From Selenomonas sp. AE3005 (GTDB taxonomy: Bacteria; Bacillota; Negativicutes; Selenomonadales; Selenomonadaceae): a stretch of DNA of 64,000 nucleotides. This document shows positions 26,297 through 35,400 of the stretch, in pieces. Within the stretch, counting starts at the first letter, position 1. The number at the start of each line of letters is the position of its first letter. The DNA is taken from the NCBI RefSeq assembly GCF_905233635.1, contig NZ_CAJODG010000003.1:12599-76598 (forward strand), written 5' to 3'. The notes beneath the pieces are model-generated. The model was not told the origin of the DNA, searched no databases, and saw only the letters and a list, made by a program, of their open reading frames with translations. Made by a program: the position numbers and the translations under genes.

Positions 26297-26896
26297 TTAC
26301 GCCTTCCCCCCGGCCGCCCGGATAATGCTCTGGGCCACATCTTTAAGCGGTACACGTTTCTGCATGGCATACTGCTGCATGCGGCGGTACGCCTCTTGTT
26401 CCCCCAGCTTATGCGCCGCCATGATTATGCCCTTGGCCCGGTCGATAAGTTTGCGCGTTTCCAAAGAGTCCTTAAGTTTTTCCAGTTCATCTTCCAGCCC
26501 CTGCATTTCCTGCCAACGGGACAGTGCGATTTCTATTGCCGGAAACAGCTGGCTTTCCTGCACAGGTTTTACCAGATACCCCAGTACCCCGGAGTCCTTG
26601 GCCTTATCCACAATGTCCGGCTGACTGAAAGCCGTCAGCAGAATGACAGGGGCAATTTTATCCGCATATATTTTGCCAGCCGCCGTAATGCCGTCCATTT
26701 CCGGCATTTTTATGTCCATCAGCACCAAATCGGGACGGTGCTGCCGCGTAAGTTCCACCGCCCGACGGCCATTTACCGCCTCACCCACGACTTCGTGGCC
26801 CGCGTCTTCGAGCATTTCCCGGATATCCAGGCGGATAAGGGATTCGTTATCGGCAATGACAATCCGCAATGATTTCTTATTTCCCTGCATATTCAT
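26297..26896 (-). CDS. Response regulator with ANTAR RNA-binding domain
   Basis: A 199-residue AmiR/NasT/PdtaR-type antiterminator: receiver domain (about 10-125; phosphoacceptor Asp in LVLMDIKMPEMDG, Lys in GYLVKPV), a short coiled coil and a C-terminal ANTAR domain (KLIDRAKGIIMAAHKLGEQEAYRRMQQYAM). When phosphorylated, ANTAR proteins bind paired hexaloop hairpins in mRNA leaders and prevent termination. Its ATG overlaps the kinase stop by 4 bases, so the pair forms one operon. I see no clear ANTAR target in this window. Confidence 0.92.
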   Translation of the reverse strand: MNMQGNKKSLRIVIADNESLIRLDIREMLEDAGHEVVGEAVNGRRAVELTRQHRPDLVLMDIKMPEMDGITAAGKIYADKIAPVILLTAFSQPDIVDKAKDSGVLGYLVKPVQESQLFPAIEIALSRWQEMQGLEDELEKLKDSLETRKLIDRAKGIIMAAHKLGEQEAYRRMQQYAMQKRVPLKDVAQSIIRAAGGKA

Positions 26897-28320
26897 TCCT
26901 CCAAACTAGCCACAACCTGCCCTTGTGCCTGCGGCTTGGGCAGTACAATATAAGCATGAGTGCCAGGGCCACTGCTATTATTTTCCAGCCGGAAACTGCC
27001 CTCTAAATCACCCTCAATCAACGTACGAATAATGGATAATCCCAGTGAACGTGATTTTGCCGGTTGAAAGTCTGCCGGCAGACCACAGCCATCATCGTAA
27101 AAATCAAGTTTCAGTTCACCGTCCATTTCCACCTGCAAACCTACCAGCCCGGACGAACGGCCGGCAAAGGCATGTTCCACGGCATTGATAATCAGCTCAT
27201 TGAGTACCAAGGCCAGCGAACTGGCGTATTTAGGCGGCAGACTCACCGATTCGCCCCTGAATTCCTGCTGCAGGTCAAAATCCGCTGCCACCATACTGGC
27301 CTTGACCTGTGCAAAAATCTCGGCCATTATCTGCCCGATATCCATACTTTCTTCCCCCCGGCGGGAAAGGAAATCATGCACAGCCGCAATAGAAAGCACA
27401 CGGTTGACACTTTCCGACAGCGCCGACTTGACCTCATCCGAACCGCTGCGCCGTGCTTGCAGGCGCAGGAGACTTGCCACTGTCTGCAGATTATTCTTCA
27501 CCCGGTGATGAATTTCCTGTATCACCGCTGACTTAATGCGGATTTCCTGCTCCTTGGCGCGGATTTCCGTCACATCCGACAGCACCACCAGCCGCCGGAT
27601 AAGCGTACCGCCGGCCTGTAAATCAATCTGCCGGCGGATAAGCGCAAGGTCACCGGCCAGCAATTCCTTCTGCCAGGGCCGTTCCCGTTCAAATGATTCC
27701 CGGCGTACATGACGGGTAAGCTGACGGTCAAACAGATGACAGCCCTTCAAACTCCCCACGCCGAGTACGCGATATATACGTTGGGCAGCGGCATTGGCAA
27801 ACACAATCCGGCTGAACTGGTCCGTAATAATCAGCCCGTCACTGGCCGAAAGCGGCGTAAACGGTGCTAAATCCACATCGCGGGCCGCAAAATTCAACAC
27901 ATCCTGCGTGGTTTTGATGAGATAGGAGAAATCATCAATATTTAAGTGCTCCTTATCCACTTCAATGCTGATAACCGCAATCACATGCGCATTATCGACA
28001 ATAGGGAACACATACATATCCACGAAATGCCCATAATCCTGCTCCCGCTTGCCATGCACGAACTGCGCGGATTGAAAAACCTCCGTGACAAGCGGTTCGG
28101 ATAACGTATCGACCAAGCCTGCCGCCGTCTCCGCAGCGTCCTGCATATATACCGTATGCGGCATGGCCGTAGCCGTTATGCGCAACTTCCCCGCTGTTTC
28201 CGCTTGAACGTAGATAGCCGCATGACCATGAGCGAGGTCGGCCACAAAGGGGAGAATTTGTCTTAGACGGTCCAAGATATTTAATTGTTTGGTTGTCAAG
28301 TTATTGTTGGTATTGCGCAT
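26893..28320 (-). CDS. PdtaS-type sensor histidine kinase
   Basis: A 475-residue soluble kinase, no membrane segment. The N-terminal 150 residues form a GAF-like sensor, about 165-260 a PAS-like domain, then HisKA_2 with the phospho-His in IQEIHHRVKNNLQTVASLL and a HATPase domain (VLNELIINAVEHAF, DDGCGLP, SLGLSIIRTL). It is the cognate kinase of the overlapping ANTAR regulator. Start at ATG 28320 with AGGGGTGG; the upstream ATG lacks a good site. The signal is unknown. Confidence 0.88.
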   Translation of the reverse strand: MRNTNNNLTTKQLNILDRLRQILPFVADLAHGHAAIYVQAETAGKLRITATAMPHTVYMQDAAETAAGLVDTLSEPLVTEVFQSAQFVHGKREQDYGHFVDMYVFPIVDNAHVIAVISIEVDKEHLNIDDFSYLIKTTQDVLNFAARDVDLAPFTPLSASDGLIITDQFSRIVFANAAAQRIYRVLGVGSLKGCHLFDRQLTRHVRRESFERERPWQKELLAGDLALIRRQIDLQAGGTLIRRLVVLSDVTEIRAKEQEIRIKSAVIQEIHHRVKNNLQTVASLLRLQARRSGSDEVKSALSESVNRVLSIAAVHDFLSRRGEESMDIGQIMAEIFAQVKASMVAADFDLQQEFRGESVSLPPKYASSLALVLNELIINAVEHAFAGRSSGLVGLQVEMDGELKLDFYDDGCGLPADFQPAKSRSLGLSIIRTLIEGDLEGSFRLENNSSGPGTHAYIVLPKPQAQGQVVASLEE

Positions 28321-28388
28321 TTTTCCACCCCTCATCCGCCCCTTGCGGGGCACCTTCCCCTCAAGGGGAAGGCTTTATAACGTAACTT

Positions 28389-28593
28389 GGCGGAACAGAT
28401 ATGTTTTTCTAAGCGGAGCGTTTGGCGCAGGACGTTAAGAAACTGTTTTTTGCCTACCGCTGTTTTATCGTGAAGCGTCTACTGTTTGAGCAAAGCGAGT
28501 TTTGACGCTTCGCGATACTTAATTAAAAGGCAAAAAATAGTTTTAGTCCTGCGGCATAGCGCAGCGTGAAAACCATATCTGTTCCGCCATTGG
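28389..28593. mobile_element. MITE-like long palindrome flanked by a 10-bp direct repeat
   Basis: Ends GGCGGAACAGATATG (28389-28403) and its exact complement (28574-28588) enclose about 170 bases that pair imperfectly (AGGCAAAAAATAG arms) around an inner hairpin ATCGTGAAGCGTC/GACGCTTCGCGAT. AACGTAACTT occurs immediately left (28379-28388) and right (28594-28603), which looks like a target-site duplication. No ORF inside. It sits just after the tsaD stop. Confidence 0.7.
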
Positions 28594-28605
28594 AACGTAA
28601 CTTAT

Positions 28606-29637
28606 TTACTTATCTGTGAGACTAAGCCCCGGCACCGCATTGAGATACAAGTCACTGTATCCCCCGTCAAGCGCCTGATAGTACCCACGGCACCCAATCA
28701 TGGCTGCATTATCGGTACACAAAATCTTATCCGGGTACAGGAACCTTACGCCACGTTTCTCCGCCTCTTCACGCAGGCGGGCCTCCAGGCCGCTGTTGGC
28801 TGCCACACCGCCGGCCAGTACCAATGTATCGCGTCCGGCCTCTTTGACCGCCTGGAACGCCTTGCCCACCAGCACTTCGATAACCGAACGCTGAAACGAT
28901 GCGGCAATATCAGCCTTATTGAGCTCGTGCCCCTTCATCTTCTCACTGTTGATGTAGTTGAGCACTGCCGACTTCAGGCCGCTGAAACTGAACTCATAAT
29001 TTCCCTTTTCCGTAAGCGCCTGTGGAAAATCAATCGCCAGCGGATTTCCCTCTTTGGCCAGCGCATCAATGCGCGGACCGCCGGGATACGGCAGTCCCAT
29101 CACCCGGGCAATCTTATCAAAAGCCTCACCAGCCGCATCATCACGCGTCTGTCCCATCATGCGGAAACGATTATACCCCTGCACATCGACAAGTGCCGTA
29201 TGACCGCCGGACACTACAAGAGCCATAAACGGCGGTTCCAAATCCGGTGCCGCCAGGAAATTAGCAAAGATATGCCCTTCCAAATGATTGACGCCGATAA
29301 GCGGCTTGCCCAGCGAAAACGCCAAAGACTTAGCCGCCGACACACCGACCAGCAAAGCTCCAACGAGTCCTGGGCCATACGTTACTGCCACCTGGTCGAT
29401 ATCTTTTAGTTCCACGCCGGCCGTACGCAGGCACTCATCAATTACCGGCATGATATTTACAATATGTTTGCGTGAGGCAATTTCCGGCACTACTCCGCCG
29501 AATTTCTGATGAATGGGAATCTGCGTGGAGATAATATTTGCCAGTATCTCCCGGCCGCCCCGTAAAACTGCCGCCGAAGTTTCATCACAGCTGGACTCAA
29601 TAGCCAGTGTCAGCAGTTCTTCCTTTTTCTTTTCCAT
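28606..29637 (-). CDS. tsaD: tRNA N6-threonylcarbamoyladenosine transferase subunit TsaD
   Basis: Transfers threonylcarbamoyl to A37 of ANN-decoding tRNAs with TsaB and TsaE. The 343-residue product has family length: AIESSCDETSAAVL at the start, the iron-binding HxxxH in HLEGHIFANF, VSGGHTAL, GEAFDKIARV and a C-terminal ASH/actin-like GGVAANSGL plus CTDNAAMIG. ATG 29637 is chosen since the longer frame runs into rimI. Last gene of tsaE-tsaB-rimI-tsaD. Confidence 0.95.
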   Translation of the reverse strand: MEKKKEELLTLAIESSCDETSAAVLRGGREILANIISTQIPIHQKFGGVVPEIASRKHIVNIMPVIDECLRTAGVELKDIDQVAVTYGPGLVGALLVGVSAAKSLAFSLGKPLIGVNHLEGHIFANFLAAPDLEPPFMALVVSGGHTALVDVQGYNRFRMMGQTRDDAAGEAFDKIARVMGLPYPGGPRIDALAKEGNPLAIDFPQALTEKGNYEFSFSGLKSAVLNYINSEKMKGHELNKADIAASFQRSVIEVLVGKAFQAVKEAGRDTLVLAGGVAANSGLEARLREEAEKRGVRFLYPDKILCTDNAAMIGCRGYYQALDGGYSDLYLNAVPGLSLTDK

Positions 29638-29665
29638 AAAAACTTCCGTCACCTTATCTACACAA

Positions 29666-30142
29666 TCAGAGTTTCGTATTCCACATGATAATGGCATCTT
29701 CACCGTTATCCTGATAGTATTTCGGACGGCGGCCGGCCTCCTTGAAACCATAGCCCTTGTAGAGTGCCAATGCCGGCGCATTTGACGGTCTGACTTCGAG
29801 TGTCATGGCCGTTACGCCTTTTTCCTTCACCCGGTCGATAATCTCGCCAAACATCCGCGTACCAATGCGTTTCCCCCGGTATTCCGGCAGAATAGCCACA
29901 TTGGTAATCTGGGCCTCCTCATAGGAAATCCAGCAGCCAACATAGCCAATCACCCGCTCGCCATCCAAAGCCAGCAGATACAAGGTGTTTTCGTTCTGCG
30001 CTTCCTTCCAAAAAGACTCACGCGACCAGGGAATGGCAAAACAGGCCTTTTCCACGATTTCTACAGCGTCCGCGTCCTCGGGAGCCATCTCCCGAAATTC
30101 CATATGATTTACATCTATACTATCTAAAGGAACAGTGTCCAT
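29666..30142 (-). CDS. rimI: Ribosomal protein S18 alanine N-acetyltransferase
   Basis: A 158-residue GNAT acetyltransferase. AcCoA-binding motif A is LPEYRGKRIGTRMFGEII, preceded by AQITNVAI and followed by LEVRPSNAPALALYKGYGF and YYQDNGEDAIIM, typical of RimI. It acetylates the N-terminal alanine of S18. ATG 30142 has GAGGAG 5 bases upstream. Context between tsaB and tsaD is the usual Firmicute order; a MITE-like palindrome separates it from tsaB. Confidence 0.92.
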   Translation of the reverse strand: MDTVPLDSIDVNHMEFREMAPEDADAVEIVEKACFAIPWSRESFWKEAQNENTLYLLALDGERVIGYVGCWISYEEAQITNVAILPEYRGKRIGTRMFGEIIDRVKEKGVTAMTLEVRPSNAPALALYKGYGFKEAGRRPKYYQDNGEDAIIMWNTKL

Positions 30143-30197
30143 TACATCTCCTCTTTCTTGCATTTAAATTACATTTCCTCGGTGGGTTTCGTGACCA

Positions 30198-30359
30198 TAG
30201 TGTACCGCCTCGTCCATAGCTGCAATAATCGTCAGATATGCAGCCATCTGCGTTGTCATCGTCAGTTGGCATAGCCACCGCTATGCCGCCTTCCTCTTCC
30301 TAGCATCTGACTACATCTCTGACAATTATTTATGCTGTTATGGACGAGGTGGTACACTA
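30198..30359. mobile_element. MITE-like 162-bp palindromic element ending inside tsaB
   Basis: 21-base ends (30198-30218 and 30339-30359) are complementary at 20 positions. Inner arms ATAATCGTCAGA and TCTGACAATTAT also pair, and a central hairpin GGCATAG/CTATGCC completes a near full-length fold. No ORF. The right arm supplies the stop and last few codons of tsaB. Confidence 0.7.
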
Positions 30360-31063
30360 GCCTCTTCCGGATGGCGTTTTTCCCAAAGCACTTCCGCTTC
30401 ACTGCGGCGGATATACACCGGTTCCAAATCCATCACATTGTCTGCGTCACCGGCCAAAAGCCGCTGCTGCCCCAGCATGGCCACACAAGCTGCCCGGGGC
30501 ATAACGAGATGGGGCATGGCTGTGCTGACATTGGCCGGCAGTTCGATTTTACCGGCAATCTTCTTCTGCACCGCATCCCCCAAAAGGATTACCTGCTCAG
30601 CAAGCTGGCCGCAGCCAGCCACAATGTCACTGATTTTGGCAACTTTAACGGCCTCAACCACCTGCAGGATATTATTCTCCCACTTATAACTTTCCACATA
30701 GGCATTGCCCTTCTGCGCGTCAAGCAGGCACATAAGGCGCACACCCGGCACAGGCAGCTGATACGCCATCGCCTGCAAGGTAGAAACGCCCACCAGGGGA
30801 ACCCCCAGCACATAACTCATGGCCTTGGCGGCTGCCAGACCAATCCTCAGGCCTGTAAAAGAACCCGGGCCATTGCTCACCACAATGCCCGTCAGCTGGC
30901 TCTTATCCACGGCAGCCATTTTCAGTACCTGCTCAATATGAGGCAGCAAGGTTTCCGAATGGGTAAGTTTCCCCTGCATGGTCAGCTCGGAAAGCAGCCG
31001 CCCCTCACTTGCCACCGCTACACTGGAAACCTGCGTAGCGGTATCAATGGCCAGCACCAACAA
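30338..31063 (-). CDS. tsaB: tRNA threonylcarbamoyladenosine biosynthesis protein TsaB
   Basis: A 241-residue ASKHA-fold partner that activates TsaD. LAIDTATQVSSVAV at the start, GKLTHSETLLPHIEQVL, and GIVVSNGPGSFTGLRIGLAAAKAM are signatures. Start is TTG 31063 (AGGAG 9 bases upstream) or one of the next two near-cognate codons; it overlaps the tsaE end by 20 bases. The final residues SVPPRP and the TAA come from the arm of a palindromic element, so the C-terminus was probably remodelled by insertion. Confidence 0.93.
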   Translation of the reverse strand: MLVLAIDTATQVSSVAVASEGRLLSELTMQGKLTHSETLLPHIEQVLKMAAVDKSQLTGIVVSNGPGSFTGLRIGLAAAKAMSYVLGVPLVGVSTLQAMAYQLPVPGVRLMCLLDAQKGNAYVESYKWENNILQVVEAVKVAKISDIVAGCGQLAEQVILLGDAVQKKIAGKIELPANVSTAMPHLVMPRAACVAMLGQQRLLAGDADNVMDLEPVYIRRSEAEVLWEKRHPEEASVPPRP

Positions 31064-31526
31064 ATAACTCCAACTCCTTTATGAATTCCTGATTCTTTTC
31101 TCCCACACTGGCAAAGTCAAACTGCCGTACATCAGAATCCTCGCCTATTTTGCGAATACGTACTTCTATATAATCTTCCGGCATTGACTCCGGGAATTTA
31201 TCCGGCCATTCAATGACCACAATTCCCTCCGGCTCCTCCGTGTACTCATAAAAGCCGATATCATCAAGTTCCTCTTCTGTTTCCAGCCGGTATAGGTCAA
31301 AATGGTAAATGCGGCAAATCCCCTCATATACATTCATGAGATTGAACGTGGGGCTCGTCACATCTCCCTCGACGCCCAGTGTCCTGGCCAGACTTTGTAC
31401 AAACAGCGTCTTGCCAGCCCCCAGGTCGCCCTCCAGGCAAAGCACGGTTCCCTCCCGAATCTTTTGACCAACCAGCTCGGCTAGGTGGCCGGTTTCCTCG
31501 GGAGAATTTGTTATACAGGTAAACAT
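31044..31526 (-). CDS. tsaE: tRNA threonylcarbamoyladenosine biosynthesis ATPase TsaE
   Basis: A 160-residue P-loop protein (YjeE) needed for t6A turnover. Walker A is LEGDLGAGKTLFVQSLA, then VTSPTFNLMNVYEG, HFDLYRLETEEELDDIG and IVVIEWPDKFPE, all family hallmarks. First gene of tsaE-tsaB-rimI-tsaD; ATG 31526 with an AGGAGAAAGG site. Confidence 0.95.
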   Translation of the reverse strand: MFTCITNSPEETGHLAELVGQKIREGTVLCLEGDLGAGKTLFVQSLARTLGVEGDVTSPTFNLMNVYEGICRIYHFDLYRLETEEELDDIGFYEYTEEPEGIVVIEWPDKFPESMPEDYIEVRIRKIGEDSDVRQFDFASVGEKNQEFIKELELFVGAGH

Positions 31527-31619
31527 AGTTTCCTTTCTCCTCTTAACGATAAAACATTATCTTTTTTATTTTAACACCATTGTTCTCATTTTGCCACTTA
31601 AATTTGGCCGCACTAATCA

Positions 31620-31630
31620 ATAATCATTAT
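31620..31630. promoter_or_regulatory. PerR/Fur-like box core upstream of rubrerythrin
   Basis: ATAATCATTAT is a perfect 5-1-5 palindrome identical in form to the core of the PerR box (ATAATnATTAT). It lies 200 bases before rbr and 94 before tsaE. PerR control of rubrerythrin is known in related bacteria; here it is inference. Confidence 0.45.
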
Positions 31631-31650
31631 CCGTTAATAATAATATTTAA

Positions 31651-31674
31651 AAAATACGTAAACTGCCGTATTTT
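31651..31674. promoter_or_regulatory. 8-bp inverted repeat upstream of rubrerythrin
   Basis: AAAATACG-n8-CGTATTTT, perfect arms, in the AT-rich tsaE-rbr intergenic region; an operator candidate. Confidence 0.5.
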
Positions 31675-31829
31675 AAAGAATAATGACCTTACAATGAGTT
31701 ATTTTGTTTAAATGACTGTTTTTAGATATTTATCTTTTATTTTCTGTCCCCTATAATTAAGGCATGGCAATGAGCAAGCCATATAATTGAGTTTTACTAA
31801 ATTGTATATATTTTAGGAGGTTTTAAGTT

Positions 31830-32372
31830 ATGAAGAAATTTGTTTGCACTGTTTGTGGTTACGTTCATGAAGGTGATAGCGCACCAGATGTATGTCCGAT
31901 TTGTAAAGCACCAGCCTCCAAATTCACCGAACAGACGGGTGAAATGAACTACGCTGATGAACATCACGTAGGCACCGCTAAGGATGTTGACCCGCGTATT
32001 ATCGAAGGTCTGCGTCAGAATTTCACCGGTGAATGTTCCGAAGTTGGTATGTACCTGGCCATGAGCCGTCAGGCCGATAGAGAAGGTTATCCGGAAATCG
32101 CTGAGGCATTCAAACGTTATGCTTGGGAAGAGGCAGAACATGCTGCTAAATTTGCCGAGCTCTTAGGTGAAGTCCTCACCAACAGCACCAAGAAAAACCT
32201 TACCATGCGTGTAGATGCTGAGCATGGTGCCTGCGCCGGTAAAAAGGAACTGGCGACTTTGGCTAAACAGCTCAATCTTGATGCCGTTCATGACACCGTA
32301 CATGAGATGTGCAAAGACGAAGCACGTCATGGCCGCGGCTTCAAAGGTCTGCTGGACCGTTACTTCAAATAA
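31830..32372 (+). CDS. rbr: Rubrerythrin with N-terminal rubredoxin domain
   Basis: A 180-residue reverse-type rubrerythrin that reduces hydrogen peroxide in anaerobes. Residues 1-35 hold the rubredoxin iron site (CTVCGYVHEG and CPICKAP). The diiron four-helix bundle follows with ExxE/H pairs (GECSEVGMYLAM, EEAEHAAKFAELLGE, DEARHGRGF). The rubredoxin domain at the N-terminus distinguishes it from classical rubrerythrin. A strong AGGAGG precedes the ATG, TATAAT at 31752-31757 is a likely -10, and a terminator follows. Confidence 0.95.
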   Translation: MKKFVCTVCGYVHEGDSAPDVCPICKAPASKFTEQTGEMNYADEHHVGTAKDVDPRIIEGLRQNFTGECSEVGMYLAMSRQADREGYPEIAEAFKRYAWEEAEHAAKFAELLGEVLTNSTKKNLTMRVDAEHGACAGKKELATLAKQLNLDAVHDTVHEMCKDEARHGRGFKGLLDRYFK

Positions 32373-32387
32373 AAAAATTTATTTTCC

Positions 32388-32419
32388 AAACGCCTTCCCC
32401 ATCTGGGGAAGGCGTTTTT
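32388..32419 (+). terminator. Terminator of rubrerythrin
   Basis: AACGCCTTCCCC-atct-GGGGAAGGCGTT followed by Ts. It may also stop minus-strand transcription of nothing upstream; the kinase gene ends just beyond it. Confidence 0.9.
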
Positions 32420-32423
32420 GCTG

Positions 32424-35400
32424 CTAAATATATTTCTTTAACTTGATAATCAGCTTATTGAAGTCAATGGGCTTACTGAGATAATCATTCATGCCGCAGG
32501 CCATGACTCTGGCCACATCATCGGTAAAGACATCTGCCGTTACCGCAATTATCGGTATGCTCCCTGCCTCGGGATGAGTGCTGCGCCTGATAGCCTGCGT
32601 AGCTCCATAACCATCCAGCACCGGCATCTGAATATCCATGAGTATAGCCTGATAAGTACCTGCCGGCGCAGCGGTGAACTTATCCACTGCCACCTGTCCA
32701 TCCTCAGCCGTATCAATGACAAAACCATGCTGGGACAAAATGGTTTCCGATATCTCCCGGTTCATTTCATTGTCTTCTACTAATAAGAGACGAACACCTT
32801 CAAAGGAGTGTTCCTCCCCGGCACTGGCCTCCCCATCTTCTACAGGTGTCTCAACACCTCTCAGGGGAATTGACACATAAAAGCTGGAGCCTTTGCCCAG
32901 AACGCTGCGCACTTCAATAGACCCCTGCATCATCTTCACGAGATTCTGGGTTATGGCCATGCCCAGACCGCTGCCGCCGTACTTCTTGGCCACCTGCGCG
33001 TTTTCCTGAACGAAGGGCTTAAAGATTTTGTCCAGATAATCGCTGCTCATGCCCACACCGGTGTCGGTAATCTCAAAATTGGTAAAGAAAACATTGTTGG
33101 GGCGCATAACCTGCTTGACCACTATATCAATACGGCCTCCCTCAGGGGTAAATTTCACCGCATTGGACACGATGTTCATCAGTACCTGCTTAATACGCAG
33201 GGCATCGCCTATCAGACTGTCATGTCTGACCTGTTCCGTATCTACAACCATGGTAATATTCTTCTTCTCCACCTGACCGTTGAAAATCGTCTTGATTTCC
33301 GTCAGCATTTCATCAAGGGAGAATTCTTCATCAGCCAGTTGCAGTTTTCCCTGCTCAATTGACGACAAATCAAGCACATCATTGATAAGGGACAGCAGGT
33401 GCTGGGCTGCTATTTCACTTTTTTCAATCGCATAGCGCAGTCTGTCCTCTGTATTATCAGCCTGTCTGCCAATCGTGAGGTAACCGATAATCGCATTCAG
33501 CGGCGTGCGGATTTCATGGCTGATACGGGACAGGAAATCACCTTTGGCCGCACTGGCATGCCGGGCATTTTCCAGAGCATCAAACAGATTTTTCCGCTGG
33601 TCGAGCTCTTTGCGCCGCATCTCGTCAATATCCTGCCTGTAAAAGTAGAAACCATCCACCCGGTTATTCACCAGTATAGGCTGAAACTGGCAGGCGTAGT
33701 AACAAAAACCATCGTCTTTGGAATCATCGCGTTTCCGCACTTCACAGTAATAGCTGCGTTTTTCTGCAAAGGCCGTCTGCATCTCCTGCTCGTATTCTCC
33801 GCCTGGCTGAAATTTGGCGTAATCATCAGGATGCAGGTAATGCGTATAACGCTCGACATTATGTGGAATAACATCCACCGATAAATTGCCTTCAGAATCA
33901 ATATGATATTCTGTAGCCGTAAGCGAATCCAAATCCACCTTTACCACTGTTTCATTGAGGCGGCATACGTAACTCATGACCGCATCAATATCGCGGCGGC
34001 GCTGCTCTTCCTGACTGGCAGCGTGGTTGCGTATGGAGGTAATGACCATCATCCCCAGCAGCAGCAGCATAAAGAAGGCCATAATCATAAACTGGATGGG
34101 ATGCGAATAAAACAGTCCCTCTATGGTCATGGGCCGGGGCTGAAGCTCCGAATAGCGATTTATTATCTCCTGAACCTCCACGTCACCCAAAGTCGGTGTT
34201 GCTGCCGAGATAACCTCAAAGAAGCGATGGTCAAGACGGCCGCTTATCCCCAGCCGGAAATCCACGGGCAGTCCCGGTACGATGGCCATGCGCAGCCTGT
34301 TGCTGGTATCGTTATACACAAAGTTCTGACCGCTAAGGCTCAGCATATACACGCTGCCGCAATGACCGCCTTTTAACGCTGTTACCGCCTGTTCCGGCGT
34401 ATCAAAAACCTGTGGTGATATATTGGCAGGCAGGCCGCTGGTCATGCCCAGCTTGCGCCTTACGTTGCTGGTCACACCGATAAGCCCCTTTTTCCTGTCC
34501 TCTTCATTCATGAACACCTGCACCATCGAGGCGCGTAAAATGGGATGGGTCAAGTCATAATCTTTTTTTTCCGCTTCATAAAAATTGGCACTCATTCCCA
34601 AGATGATGTCGATATCAGCGCTATCTATCATCTGCTGGTACTCAGCCTGCGTTTTCACAGGCACAATCTCATATTTTATCCCCATGTTTTTGGCGGTAAT
34701 CTTGAAGATATCCGGCAGGATGCCATGGGGCAGCCCATCACTGTCAAACCAGGCGTATGGTTTGGCATGGGGCATAAGCGCCACTTTAAACACGCGGTCA
34801 GAATGACGCAGTTCCTGCAGGAAGCTCCGCCCGGACGGTGACAGCGACATCAGACGGCCCACCACATCGGAATAATAGCGGTCGGTCAAGCTTGCCTCCC
34901 AGCCCGGCTCCGTATGATTTAATTTTTGCTGCGCCTTATTTATCTCCTCGATAATCCAGCCCTTATCCGGGCGTGTTATGCAGAACAGGGCCTGTGGATT
35001 GCGCAGTTCCAGAATTTTTTCCCCGTCCATATCCCGCTTGCTGCTGGTGACAATGCCGTCAACTTCACCGTTTTCCAAAGCTGCTTTTTCAGCTGCCACG
35101 GAAGCATAATAAACGGGTGTATAGGCAAAGCCCTGCTCTGCCGCAAAGACGGCAAATTCCTCGGGACGTTTATTGCCTGCCAGCAAACCCACACGCATAC
35201 CGTTATAGGTGCTCACATCGCCGGGAACATACTTGTCATTATCCAGCAAAGTAGTAAACAGCAATGAACTGGTACTCATAGGAACTGCCGAAAAAACGTA
35301 TTTCTGCTCTCTGTCAGGGGTCTTCTGGACAGCTGTCAGCAAGTCAATCTCTCCGGCATCCAGCATATCAAACATTTCCTGCCAGCCCTTGTCATAGCCG

